Both the position numbers and the translations under genes were made by a program. A DNA stretch of 64,000 bases, from NCBI RefSeq assembly GCF_015687175.1, contig NZ_JADPQG010000009.1, forward strand, positions 1-64,000. The letters are read 5' to 3'. This document shows positions 1 to 8,198 of the stretch, piece after piece. Source of the stretch: Reinekea sp. G2M2-21 (lineage in GTDB: Bacteria > Pseudomonadota > Gammaproteobacteria > Pseudomonadales > Natronospirillaceae). The first letter of the stretch is position 1; every line of letters starts with the position of its first letter. The notes beneath the pieces were generated by a model. The model did no database searches and was not told the DNA's origin. It saw only the letters and a list, made by a program, of their open reading frames with translations.

Positions 1-103
1 CGAGGACCACTTTGTGCGGTGTTATTTATACGAATAAACTCACAGTTCTCCGTGTCGTTGTTTTGTTGCAACACACGAGCGCAAGCCAGCGTTTGCGCTT
101 TCA

Positions 104-131
104 GGGGTAAAGTATTACCCCTTTTTTTATT
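104..131 (+). terminator. Rho-independent terminator before the GH3 gene
   Basis: A GGGGTAA/TTACCCC stem with a 4-base loop is followed directly by a run of seven T. It lies just upstream of the ribosome-binding site of the next gene, so it most likely ends a transcript coming from outside the window on the left. A second hairpin (GCGCAA/TTTGCGC, about 80-98) lies just before it. Confidence 0.75.
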
Positions 132-154
132 TTCTGTCGCAGTAGGAGTGGGGT

Positions 155-1822
155 ATGTCAGACCAACAACAAAAAACTGAACGTTATCATCCGGATTTGC
201 ATTCAACGTGGGTGAGTTCCACTCTCGCGGCCATGTCGTTGCCACAAAAAGTGGGTCAGCTGCTGCACCCGTTTTTAATGCCGTTTTTAGGCGTGGATCA
301 GGCGTTGGCCAGCCTGCACGATATTGAAGTCGGCGGTGCCTTTTTCTTCCCGGAACGCAAAGAGATTTTGCAACAGTTATCGGACAAACTGCAGGCCCGC
401 TTAACCGTGCCCGCCATCGTGGCGTCGGACCTGGAAAATGGCGCCGGTCGAATGGTCAATGGCGCCGTTGTCTTCCCGGATAACATGGCGGTTGCCGCCA
501 CGGGTGACGCACATCATGCCTACGTGATGGGTGAAGCCGCGGCAAAAGAAGGCCTCGATGTGGGTGTGCATTGGAGTTTTGGGCCTGTGGTCGACATCAA
601 CGCCAACATTCACAACCCCATTACCAATACGCGCAGTTTCGGGGACAAGCCAAGCACAATAAAAGCGTTCGCCACGCAAATGATTCACGGCATGCAGCAA
701 AACGGACTCGTTGCTTGTGCCAAACATTTTCCAGGCGACGGTTTCGACGACCGCGACCAGCACCTTTGCACCACCATTAACCCGCTTTCGTTTGACGATT
801 GGCAAGCCAGCAGTGGGCAACTGTTTCAGGACATGATTGATGCAGGCGTCTGGTCCATCATGATCGGCCACATTGCGCTACCCTGTGTCGACCCCGGTGA
901 GACCGGAAGACTGGCGGATGCACCTTCCGCCGTGATGTCGAAAAAAATCACCACCGATCTACTGCGTAAAAAAATGGGCTTCGACGGTGTCATCATTTCA
1001 GACGCCATTGGTATGGGCGGCAGTTGCACTCAGTATCCAGAATCTGAAATAGTGGTGCGCAGTATAGAATCCGGTTGCGACATGGTTTTGTTCTGTCAGC
1101 CAAAACCCGCATTTCAGGCCATCATTAATGCTGTTGAAACGGGTCGGCTGAGCGAAGCGCGGATCGACGAATCGGTACGTCGGCTGTTGGCACTGAAAGA
1201 AACATTGGGCATCCACCAAAACGTTCAACGCCCTGCTGTGAGCGCTGACGATCAACAGCGTTTTGCCCAAACCGCATCACAGGTTGCAGAACAGGCATTG
1301 ACGGAAGTGGTGAACACACACGCGGCCGATGCCTTTCCGTTAACGACGGGCATGAAAGTGTTGTGCATGCATTTACGAGGGGATCCCCAGTACCACGTTG
1401 ACGGTATTGATGATCAGCTTCGAGCCAGAGGGATCGACGTGGTTCGCTGGAGCGAAAGCGATGAGTTTCACATGCCCGATTGGCACGACTTGAGTGGATA
1501 CGACGCCATTATCATCGCCACGGTTTATGGACCAACCTGGGCAACGGGTCGAATTCGCTTGGCCGGTAATTACAGCCGAGCCTTGGTCGAAGCGATGAAG
1601 TCGCACCACTCCCGTTTGGTGATGGCTTCATTTGGCAGCCCCTATCATGTGTATGAATACCCCAAAGTACCTTGTTACGTGAATTGTTATTCGCCCGACG
1701 AGCATTCACAAACCGCCTTTGTTAAATATCTGTTTGGCGAATTAAAACCAACAGGAAGATCGCCTGTCGATTTGAACTATGAACGGATGTTCGCCGGAAC
1801 CGCATTTGGCTGGATGGTTTGA
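155..1822 (+). CDS. Glycoside hydrolase family 3 protein (beta-N-acetylhexosaminidase/beta-glucosidase type)
   Basis: This is a 555-residue cytoplasmic protein with no signal peptide. The GH3 TIM-barrel signature KHFPGDG followed by DRDQH is at about residues 190-203; the Asp/His pair there resembles the acid/base segment of NagZ-type enzymes. The nucleophile segment GVIISDAIGM places the catalytic Asp near residue 282. The C-terminal ~180 residues form a second alpha/beta domain (from about residue 380), as in longer GH3 members. The start is supported by a GGAG box 7 bases upstream. Family membership is firm. Substrate specificity (N-acetylglucosaminides from cell-wall recycling, or beta-glucosides) is not decided by the sequence. 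Confidence 0.9.
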   Translation: MSDQQQKTERYHPDLHSTWVSSTLAAMSLPQKVGQLLHPFLMPFLGVDQALASLHDIEVGGAFFFPERKEILQQLSDKLQARLTVPAIVASDLENGAGRMVNGAVVFPDNMAVAATGDAHHAYVMGEAAAKEGLDVGVHWSFGPVVDINANIHNPITNTRSFGDKPSTIKAFATQMIHGMQQNGLVACAKHFPGDGFDDRDQHLCTTINPLSFDDWQASSGQLFQDMIDAGVWSIMIGHIALPCVDPGETGRLADAPSAVMSKKITTDLLRKKMGFDGVIISDAIGMGGSCTQYPESEIVVRSIESGCDMVLFCQPKPAFQAIINAVETGRLSEARIDESVRRLLALKETLGIHQNVQRPAVSADDQQRFAQTASQVAEQALTEVVNTHAADAFPLTTGMKVLCMHLRGDPQYHVDGIDDQLRARGIDVVRWSESDEFHMPDWHDLSGYDAIIIATVYGPTWATGRIRLAGNYSRALVEAMKSHHSRLVMASFGSPYHVYEYPKVPCYVNCYSPDEHSQTAFVKYLFGELKPTGRSPVDLNYERMFAGTAFGWMV

Positions 1823-1869
1823 GAATGACAGTCAGTGGAGCGTGACCTAGGGACGCGAACGGAACCCAT

Positions 1870-1894
1870 GGCCGACTGCCCATTGGGTAGTCGG
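1870..1894. terminator. Hairpin between convergent genes
   Basis: An 11-base inverted repeat (GCCGACTGCCC with GGGTAGTCGGC, one G-T pair) lies between the end of the GH3 gene and the end of the minus-strand lipoprotein gene. There is no T-run on either side, so intrinsic termination is uncertain. Confidence 0.4.
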
Positions 1895-1912
1895 CACATG
1901 GCAAGCAATAGA

Positions 1913-2902
1913 CTATTGAAGAGAAAAATATAGTGTTTGGCTTTGCTGTCGTGCAATTTCATCCTGTATGTATTTTTCTTCATGAGTAAGAAAACGGCTA
2001 TTCGAATGACTGGAGCGCAAAAGGCGGTTTTGTATGTCTTCAGGTTCGTCCCATTCCAAAAACAGTTGTAGAAAGTGTTTGGGGGTTTCGATGCTCTGAT
2101 CACCCACTAGGAACATTTTTTCTTGTGGTCCAATAGAATCTTCATCGGCCTCAAGAGACAGAAAGTCTAAGTCGACTGCATAACCTTGTTCGTCAAATGT
2201 TAATGACTTCGCATTTACTGAGTAGTGTTTATCACTATTGTTTTCTAGCTCGATCTTAAAACTATTGTCGGTCCAGAATATTTTATTGGCTGTTATTTGC
2301 GTTGGCATTGATGCATCGTCTTTGTCAATATTCATTACCTCTATACTGCTGACCTCAATGCGTTCAATTTCTTCAATGCCGTCATTCTGATTAGGCCACA
2401 TTACGGATGCAAATACGCGTGTTTCACCCGAATTTAAACAGGTATCTGTTCCTATGTTTGATTGATTGAATTTAACATATTGACCATCCATATAAGCCAG
2501 TTCATCTGAATATTGGCGCATGTTGGATGTGTTGAAGAAATCTAGATCATTTAAACTGACAAAGCAATACAGCTTATCCGATGTGTTTTTAATGGAAAAA
2601 ACTGTTTGCACTTTATATGCTGTTGCGGTGATTTTCGCGAAATCAGATACTTCGATGCCAAGCGGTAATGGCGTATTTATTTTCAGCGGTACTTCTTTTT
2701 TTTCCAACTCTACTTCTTTGTCTTTGAAACAACTGGGCGTTTCGATCGGAAATTCAAATTCTGAATTTGACCATTGATGGCTCATTAAAGCCTGGCCGGT
2801 TTTAGTACAAACTGTACTTTCATCATTACTCTTACTGTTGTCTTGATTGCACCCCAGTAAAAGAATAAGCGAAATTGCTAGTGCTGCATTTAAACTTTTC
2901 AT
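1913..2902 (-). CDS. Putative lipoprotein of unknown function
   Basis: The protein is about 329 residues from the ATG at 2902, chosen because AAGGA lies about 7 bases upstream and because translation then begins directly with a lipoprotein signal (MKSLNAALAISLILLLGC). The LLLGC lipobox predicts lipidation of Cys18, followed by an N/S/D-rich linker. The remainder is acidic and rich in beta-strand-type segments, with no motif I recognise. The GC content is low (about 40%) compared with the GH3 gene before it. Being adjacent to an RHS toxin remnant, it could belong to the same acquired block, but nothing shows a functional link. Confidence 0.7.
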   Translation of the reverse strand: MKSLNAALAISLILLLGCNQDNSKSNDESTVCTKTGQALMSHQWSNSEFEFPIETPSCFKDKEVELEKKEVPLKINTPLPLGIEVSDFAKITATAYKVQTVFSIKNTSDKLYCFVSLNDLDFFNTSNMRQYSDELAYMDGQYVKFNQSNIGTDTCLNSGETRVFASVMWPNQNDGIEEIERIEVSSIEVMNIDKDDASMPTQITANKIFWTDNSFKIELENNSDKHYSVNAKSLTFDEQGYAVDLDFLSLEADEDSIGPQEKMFLVGDQSIETPKHFLQLFLEWDEPEDIQNRLLRSSHSNSRFLTHEEKYIQDEIARQQSQTLYFSLQ

Positions 2903-3063
2903 TGTCATCCTTATAAGTCCACTCATCTGAGGGGGCCTAATTTCCTTTGTACTAAAAAAAAAGGTGTTAGACGTCATGCCGAAGATCTTCAAATTGACAT
3001 GTATGTAACGTCGTTCAGTTTAATGTACTTGCAACCGTTAACGCAAGCCGGTTTCTGACCAGT

Positions 3064-4476
3064 TTGTCCCTTATTGAGGTGGCTGATTACAGTTACACCA
3101 GTCTGTACGACGGCCGTCAGGAAGTGGAGCAATACACCGGCACCGCACAAACCGGGTTCGAGGCCTACCGCGCGTTAACCTACCGACCGAACGCCGTCGC
3201 AGGCTTGTATGGCCAATTACTGAAGCAAACCTTACCGCAGTGGCAGAACGCAGAGTTTGACGTTACCGGTTGGGGCGCCGACCTGGCACCAGCGTTTTAC
3301 TTTCACGGGGACTACCAGAACAGCACAATCAAGGTGACTGGTCTCGATGCCACGGCTCAATACCGTTACGGTTATACACCGATGGGGCAAGCCTACGGCT
3401 TTAAACACCGCTACAGCGATGAGCAAATGACGCGCACATTTAGTAGTCACAGCCCGAACCGCAATGTGATGCAGAACCTCTATACCGGTAAGTACGCAGA
3501 GCCGTTGACCGGCTTAGCGAATATGGATGCACGCTGGTACGACGCGCAGAAAGGCAGGTTCATCCAGGGTGATCAATACAACCACGCCAACCTGATGTTA
3601 CCAGCAGGCGCACTGAGCGAACTGATGCGCTATATTGGTCGCAGCCAGAATGACTTGCTCAGAGACCCGGCGCAGCAGATGCGATATGGGTATGTGAGTG
3701 GGAATGCGTTGGCTTGGGTAGATCCGTTGGGTTTAGTAGAAGTTAAGGATTCTGGTCACGATTGGAACCGAGATTCAGCTAGGCTTAATGTTGCTAATGT
3801 AATGTCTGGAAATGCTAGTGAATCTGAAATTTTTGCCGCTCAAGTCGATTTGATTGTTGCTGGGTATGATTTAGGTTCCTATGGTGCAGATGGTGATTGG
3901 GGTTCAAGGTCTAAAAGGGCGGGAAGCGCCTTTACAATTGAATCAACAGTTATTGCTGTATCGGAGGAAACTGGAGTTCCTGCTGGTTTAATCATGGCCC
4001 ATATGCATGCGGAATCGAATTTCGATACAAACGCCGTGAGCTATGTCGGAGCAGTTGGACTAATGCAGTTCATGCCGGGCACTGCAGTCGGTGAAGGATT
4101 GATGCCATATAACGGTAGTGGTGGTTTTCGTGATTTAAGAACAAATCCGGAGATGAACGTCACTGCAGGTGGAGCATATTTGGATTATCTCTACGACAGG
4201 ATGGATGAAGAAGGTGCGACGGATCTTGATGACCGAATGCTCGCTAGCGCCTCATACAATTGTGGGCCGGGCTGTGTAAACAATAGAATTTCTCGTGAGT
4301 TTGGTGCATATAGTGAAAGACAAGGATTGGTTGACTATGAAGCTATAGCTGACAATCTGCCACAGGAAACTCAGGGCTATGTTGATAGAATTTATGGCGA
4401 ATATAATGATGTAGAGGGAAACCGAGATGGAGGGCTATATGAGTATTACCAAAATATTCTTGACTGTGCTGACTAG
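3064..4476 (+). CDS. RHS-family C-terminal fragment with lytic-transglycosylase (SLT) toxin tip
   Basis: The first ~225 residues are the end of an RHS/YD-repeat protein. They include the RHS-associated core and the hallmark border motif (AWVDPLGL, about residues 216-223), after which RHS toxins diverge. The tip carries a soluble lytic transglycosylase domain: catalytic Glu near residue 316 in HAESNFDTNA, then GAVGLMQFMPGTA and SYNCGPG. The target would be peptidoglycan. The reading frame stays open upstream without a convincing start; TTG 3064 is only the first possible codon. The N-terminal ~1000 residues of a normal RHS protein are missing, so this is a silent orphan tip or remnant. The tip is more AT-rich than the RHS core, as is typical of swapped toxin modules. 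Confidence 0.8.
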   Translation: MSLIEVADYSYTSLYDGRQEVEQYTGTAQTGFEAYRALTYRPNAVAGLYGQLLKQTLPQWQNAEFDVTGWGADLAPAFYFHGDYQNSTIKVTGLDATAQYRYGYTPMGQAYGFKHRYSDEQMTRTFSSHSPNRNVMQNLYTGKYAEPLTGLANMDARWYDAQKGRFIQGDQYNHANLMLPAGALSELMRYIGRSQNDLLRDPAQQMRYGYVSGNALAWVDPLGLVEVKDSGHDWNRDSARLNVANVMSGNASESEIFAAQVDLIVAGYDLGSYGADGDWGSRSKRAGSAFTIESTVIAVSEETGVPAGLIMAHMHAESNFDTNAVSYVGAVGLMQFMPGTAVGEGLMPYNGSGGFRDLRTNPEMNVTAGGAYLDYLYDRMDEEGATDLDDRMLASASYNCGPGCVNNRISREFGAYSERQGLVDYEAIADNLPQETQGYVDRIYGEYNDVEGNRDGGLYEYYQNILDCAD

Positions 4477-5329
4477 TATATCTCTCAATTCATTTACGCA
4501 GGCTGAATTGTTAACTGAATTGCATTTATATGATGGACCATATAAATACTCGCTGGTGGGTATATGTGATAACACGATTTACCTTTCTAGTCGGGATATT
4601 GCGAAAACCTATTTGATTGAAATAGAAGGCTTAGTAACGGATATTGTAGCCGGACATTTCGAGAGACTTAATTGTTATAATAATGGGAATGTGTTGTTGG
4701 TATCAGATAATGAAGCGCTCAATTTATCAAATGGACTGCGATTACAATTCGATGCATTTCCCGAATTTACAAATTCTCGCCCACTGTTCGCGAAGAACGG
4801 AAAGACATATTCAGTCAATCTCGCAGATGGTACTAAACACCTAGTGTTTGAAAAAAACTATACAGATGCAACCTATTTAGAGAGAAGTGATTGCTATGTT
4901 TTCACTACAGGTAAGGAAATTTATAGGCAATGTAAATCGCATGTTGAACTTATTGATTTCAGTCTACCGAATCCTGAAGGTCCTTTAGCTCCGATAAATA
5001 TTAGAGCGGTGAGTGATCAGTTCGCTTATGTTTCGGTGTTGAATTATGCCGATAAGACTTGGTATGACTATTTATATGATGGCACGGAGCAATTGATTGA
5101 ATTCACTAGACAGACGCCCGAATCTAAAAGGTATCGAAGTGTTAAACAATTAGGTAGTAGCCTGTTTTTAGGTAAGCTTTTTATTGGAAGTATTGAAAAC
5201 CTTGACCCATTACAATACCTATATTTCAAAGATGTTGATTATCTATGGAACTATGAAGGATACATTTACACTTTTCAAAAAGATGGAAGCAATATCGTTA
5301 TTGAACGTTATAGAGCTTTAATGCCGTGA
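4439..5329 (+). CDS. Secreted protein, putative immunity protein to the RHS/SLT toxin
   Basis: This is a 296-residue protein beginning at ATG 4439, inside the last 38 bases of the toxin gene, with a GGAGG box 7 bases upstream. It starts with a classical signal peptide (KIFLTVLTSISLNSFTQA), so it is exported. The rest has repeated short beta-strand blocks suggesting a beta-propeller-like fold; no named family is recognised. RHS toxins normally have the immunity gene immediately downstream. A peptidoglycan-cutting toxin acts in the periplasm, so an exported immunity protein fits. The immunity role is inferred from position, overlap, export and matching low GC. Confidence 0.6.
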   Translation: MSITKIFLTVLTSISLNSFTQAELLTELHLYDGPYKYSLVGICDNTIYLSSRDIAKTYLIEIEGLVTDIVAGHFERLNCYNNGNVLLVSDNEALNLSNGLRLQFDAFPEFTNSRPLFAKNGKTYSVNLADGTKHLVFEKNYTDATYLERSDCYVFTTGKEIYRQCKSHVELIDFSLPNPEGPLAPINIRAVSDQFAYVSVLNYADKTWYDYLYDGTEQLIEFTRQTPESKRYRSVKQLGSSLFLGKLFIGSIENLDPLQYLYFKDVDYLWNYEGYIYTFQKDGSNIVIERYRALMP

Positions 5330-5446
5330 ATTAGTATTTTTAGCATCGAAAGAATCACTAATTAGTACAAACCAAAGGGCTAAGTCAAAGAAAAAAAGGT
5401 GCCCTATTGATTTCCGGTCCGCTTTTCAAAAGCTAAAAGGTAAAGT

Positions 5447-6031
5447 ATGAAAAAATCAGTATTATTCGCAGTTTCTTTACTCTCATCATCCATCGCACTC
5501 GCAGGTTCCATAGGAGAGAACTTTGAACCTGGTGGATACGCACTAACCGGTTTCGCTAACTACTCAAGCGACTCAGATAGCGGCTGGAAGAGTTTTTATC
5601 TTTCATCCGGCGTAACGTTTTATCCAAAGCAAAATGTTTCCTTGAATGCTGGATTTAGCTTTCAAAACTATGGATTCGATGATGCTATGGAGCAATCGGT
5701 CTATTTGCGTGCCGGTGCCGCTTACGCGTTTGGCTATAACCCAATGGCAAAAACCGGGTTGGTTCACACCGTAGGTTTTTACGGCTACCGTTACACCTAT
5801 ACCGATGTGAACGATGTAACGTCAGATGCGAACATCTTCGTAACGCCTTATTACCGTGCGGACTATTTTCTGACCGAGCGAATTTCGGTATACAGTACCT
5901 TGGAATTATTTATGCTGGATTTGAGTACGGGTTCGGACGAACTTGTGGATACTGGCCTCGACATAACCGGTGGTATTGCTGTTCACTTCCCAAATAGTTT
6001 CAGTGACTGGTCGAAAATTTTTAAAAAGTAA
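5447..6031 (+). CDS. Putative outer-membrane beta-barrel protein
   Basis: The 194-residue protein starts with a signal peptide cleaved after ALA (about residue 19). The mature part alternates polar and aromatic residues in strand-like segments (FYLSSGVTFYP, VSLNAGFSFQNYGF, YLRAGAAYAFGY), each followed by a short turn, as in 8-stranded barrels of the OmpA/OmpW-like fold. It ends in Lys rather than the usual aromatic. No specific family is recognised. GGTAAAG lies just upstream of the start and could act as a weak ribosome-binding site. Confidence 0.6.
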   Translation: MKKSVLFAVSLLSSSIALAGSIGENFEPGGYALTGFANYSSDSDSGWKSFYLSSGVTFYPKQNVSLNAGFSFQNYGFDDAMEQSVYLRAGAAYAFGYNPMAKTGLVHTVGFYGYRYTYTDVNDVTSDANIFVTPYYRADYFLTERISVYSTLELFMLDLSTGSDELVDTGLDITGGIAVHFPNSFSDWSKIFKK

Positions 6032-6068
6032 CAATCTAAAGCATTATCTTGAGTATGGCCTGAACGAT

Positions 6069-6101
6069 TAAAAAAAAAAGCGAGGAATTAACCTTCCTCG
6101 C
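6069..6101 (-). terminator. Minus-strand rho-independent terminator with no minus-strand gene behind it
   Basis: Read on the minus strand, GCGAGGAA pairs with TTCCTCGC around a 6-base loop and is followed by about ten T. On the plus strand no T-run follows. The next minus-strand gene to the right ends at 7373, beyond a plus-strand gene, so this terminator implies a short minus-strand transcript originating in 6110-6510, or it is a relic. Confidence 0.65.
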
Positions 6102-6519
6102 GTACTCCCGCCAACAACTACAACACCGAAAGTTACATACGCTTACTATTAGGCTTCAAAAATATAGACCATTCATGTCACCAAGAAAATCGACGGGAGC
6201 TGAGTCATTGATTCTTAACCACCCTTGGCGGTATCAACTTCGAAAAGCATCACCAGATTAATCAGAGTTGCCTTAACTATTAAAATAGGCAGGAACCTTC
6301 AGTGTTCCGAACCCCTTAACTGGACATGCGCCTCAGGGGTGCATAACAACGCCGGGTAATTATAGGATCCAGATGAAACAATCTGTTCGCCTGCTGAATG
6401 CTAGTGCATGTACAACATAAGTTCTCTTTAAAAGGCGTGTCTTTAGTCAACCGAGCGTTGCTTTTCTACCCTTGGTAATCATAGACTGACAAGAATGATA
6501 CCGTAACAAGGGATATAGA
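6102..6519. other. Non-coding stretch, possible small-RNA locus
   Basis: There is no credible open reading frame in this stretch. It contains the right-hand terminal 20 bases of MITE-1 (6256-6275), and the strong minus-strand terminator lies at its left border. I compared it by eye with tmRNA, 6S and RNase P signatures and could not match any of them. What else it holds is unknown. Confidence 0.4.
6256..6275 (+). repeat. MITE-1 right-end fragment
   Basis: The bases match the right terminus of MITE-1 (ATTAATCAGAGTTGCCTTA), identical in its last 18 positions to the copy ending at 15007. No left end is present nearby, so this is a solo terminus. Confidence 0.6.
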
Positions 6520-7317
6520 ATGAAAGGAACTGCCCGCACGACACACTGGATGATGGCCATTACATCGCTGTTATTTCTCGCAGGGTGTATCCCTCATAGT
6601 GAGAGTTATTTGGACAGCCCCATTTGGAGTGACAACGATCATGCGATCGTGTATGTCGCCGTCGAGGGCACCCATTACCCATATTCTTTTTATCATGATT
6701 TTGATGTTGAGCATAACCGAATAATGGTGACTCAGTCTCAAAGTGTGGTGGATGGTTCATTGCTGTTTGAAGAAGAACCACTTATGTTCGTGTATCCGCT
6801 GTATTTTTCAGCTCAACATCAGTTGCTGGTTTATTATTCTAATGAGACGCCTAACGACATTAAACTGCGTACGTATGATTTATCCAGCCAAAGCAAGACC
6901 ATTTACGATGCCCGAATCGCGGGTGTGCTGTCTGCAGCCCTGCCGCCCGATGGTGACAGGATTGCCATCTATCAAACGGAGTACAGTTCCGAACTGGATA
7001 CCCATTTGATCGCGATGACGGTTGTTCCAGTCGGTAAGCCCACGGAGAGCCGTGTGATGTATTCGCAAGCAATAGCATCGCAGAACGGCATACCCCTGTA
7101 CCATTGGCAGGGTAATAACAGTATTTGGGTTAAGCTGGAGTCGGGTTATTTGGTGTTCGATATTGACGATGGTTCAGTCACTGAGCAGATGGACGGTTGT
7201 ATCGAGCCGAACGCCTTTTCATCGTCAATCAATTCTCAAGGATTGAAAGTCAGTGCGCCATATGGCGATGAGGATTTAAAAGTGCGGCAAACCTCGCCAA
7301 ATCAGTACTGTCACTAA
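6520..7317 (+). CDS. Putative lipoprotein with beta-propeller-like repeats
   Basis: The 265-residue protein has an N-terminal lipoprotein signal (TSLLFLAGC, Cys at about residue 23). Repeated segments of the type HAIVYVAVEG, HQLLVYYS, DRIAIYQTE and NSIWVKLESG resemble blades of TolB/WD40-like propellers. An alternative downstream ATG at residue 11 (MMAITSLLFLAGC) would give a more typical lipoprotein signal. It faces the ArsR gene convergently. The function is unknown. Confidence 0.6.
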   Translation: MKGTARTTHWMMAITSLLFLAGCIPHSESYLDSPIWSDNDHAIVYVAVEGTHYPYSFYHDFDVEHNRIMVTQSQSVVDGSLLFEEEPLMFVYPLYFSAQHQLLVYYSNETPNDIKLRTYDLSSQSKTIYDARIAGVLSAALPPDGDRIAIYQTEYSSELDTHLIAMTVVPVGKPTESRVMYSQAIASQNGIPLYHWQGNNSIWVKLESGYLVFDIDDGSVTEQMDGCIEPNAFSSSINSQGLKVSAPYGDEDLKVRQTSPNQYCH

Positions 7318-7372
7318 CAATGCAAATAGAAAACTGTCTGCATTGTGGGTATTGCCTGAAAGCCGTTGGTGA

Positions 7373-8059
7373 TTAAAGACCGTAGCGTGCTTTGAATCGT
7401 TTACGGCCATTGGCCGTAAAAATGACCGCTCTGGAATCGGCCCGGCGTGTCACCATCGCGTGTTCAAAAAGATCGTCCAATATCCATTGTCCTAACCTTC
7501 CTGCTAAATGATTGGTGCGTTCGCTCCAGTCGAGGCAAGATTTGCACAGCGGTCTTTTGCTGCGTCCTTTTGCCGAGAAGTCAAACCCTCGTTCGTTAAA
7601 AAAGGCGCGACCCAGGTCGGTCAGGTGCGTCTGTTCTTGATTGTCCACAATGATTTTTTGTGAGACGAGCGCGTCGTACAGTTCAACACCGGCTTCGCCT
7701 GCCAAATGGTCGTAGCATATGCGGGCATGTTTCAGTTCAGGGTCGGTAGGGCCTGTGGCAATGTTTGGTATCAGCAACACGGTGCTGAGCGTGAGTAGTG
7801 ATTCCAGTACTTCGGCAACTTGCTGATTGGCGAGCTGAAAGTATTTGTGTCGCCCTTGTTTGCGAACCACCAGTAACTTGCCAGAGACCAACTGTGAAAG
7901 ATGGCTGGTTGCGGTTTGTGCGCTGATGTCTGCTTCTAAGGCCAGCTCTGTGGCGGTGAGGGCTTTGCCTCCCATCAGAGCCGTCAACATCCGCGCGCGG
8001 CTCGGGTCGCCAATTAAACTGCCAATGGTGGATATCTCAGGTTGCATGTTTCGGCTCAC
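7373..8059 (-). CDS. ArsR-family winged-helix transcriptional regulator
   Basis: The protein is about 228 residues. The N-terminal ~90 residues form an ArsR-type winged helix: IGDPSRARMLTALMGG, then the recognition helix ADISAQTATSHLSQLVSGKLL and the wing RKQGRHKYFQL. The C-terminal half, with LCKSCLDWSERTNHLAG and a nearby Cys, is the extension seen in a subgroup of ArsR-like regulators next to efflux pumps. The gene is divergent from the MFS transporter at 8199, which it probably controls. Two starts (residues 1 and 5) are possible. Confidence 0.85.
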   Translation of the reverse strand: MSRNMQPEISTIGSLIGDPSRARMLTALMGGKALTATELALEADISAQTATSHLSQLVSGKLLVVRKQGRHKYFQLANQQVAEVLESLLTLSTVLLIPNIATGPTDPELKHARICYDHLAGEAGVELYDALVSQKIIVDNQEQTHLTDLGRAFFNERGFDFSAKGRSKRPLCKSCLDWSERTNHLAGRLGQWILDDLFEHAMVTRRADSRAVIFTANGRKRFKARYGL

Positions 8060-8198
8060 TTAGTCCTACGACGAATGGTGTGTAGACAGATAGGCAGTAT
8101 AACAGCACGATGGTTCCGATAGTTCGATGGCCAACGAAGCATACATTATTTGCAGCCGTACACTGCCGCTTCCTTCATTCAATATAGACAGCAATCGT

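Noticed and set aside
401-871. 156-codon minus-strand ORF inside the GH3 gene
   Set aside because: It is a shadow of a GC-rich plus-strand gene with no ribosome-binding site or family; the GH3 protein is unequivocal.
6060-6520. tmRNA, 6S RNA or RNase P RNA
   Set aside because: No tRNA-like ends, tag reading frame or known conserved cores could be matched by eye; only the terminator supports an RNA.
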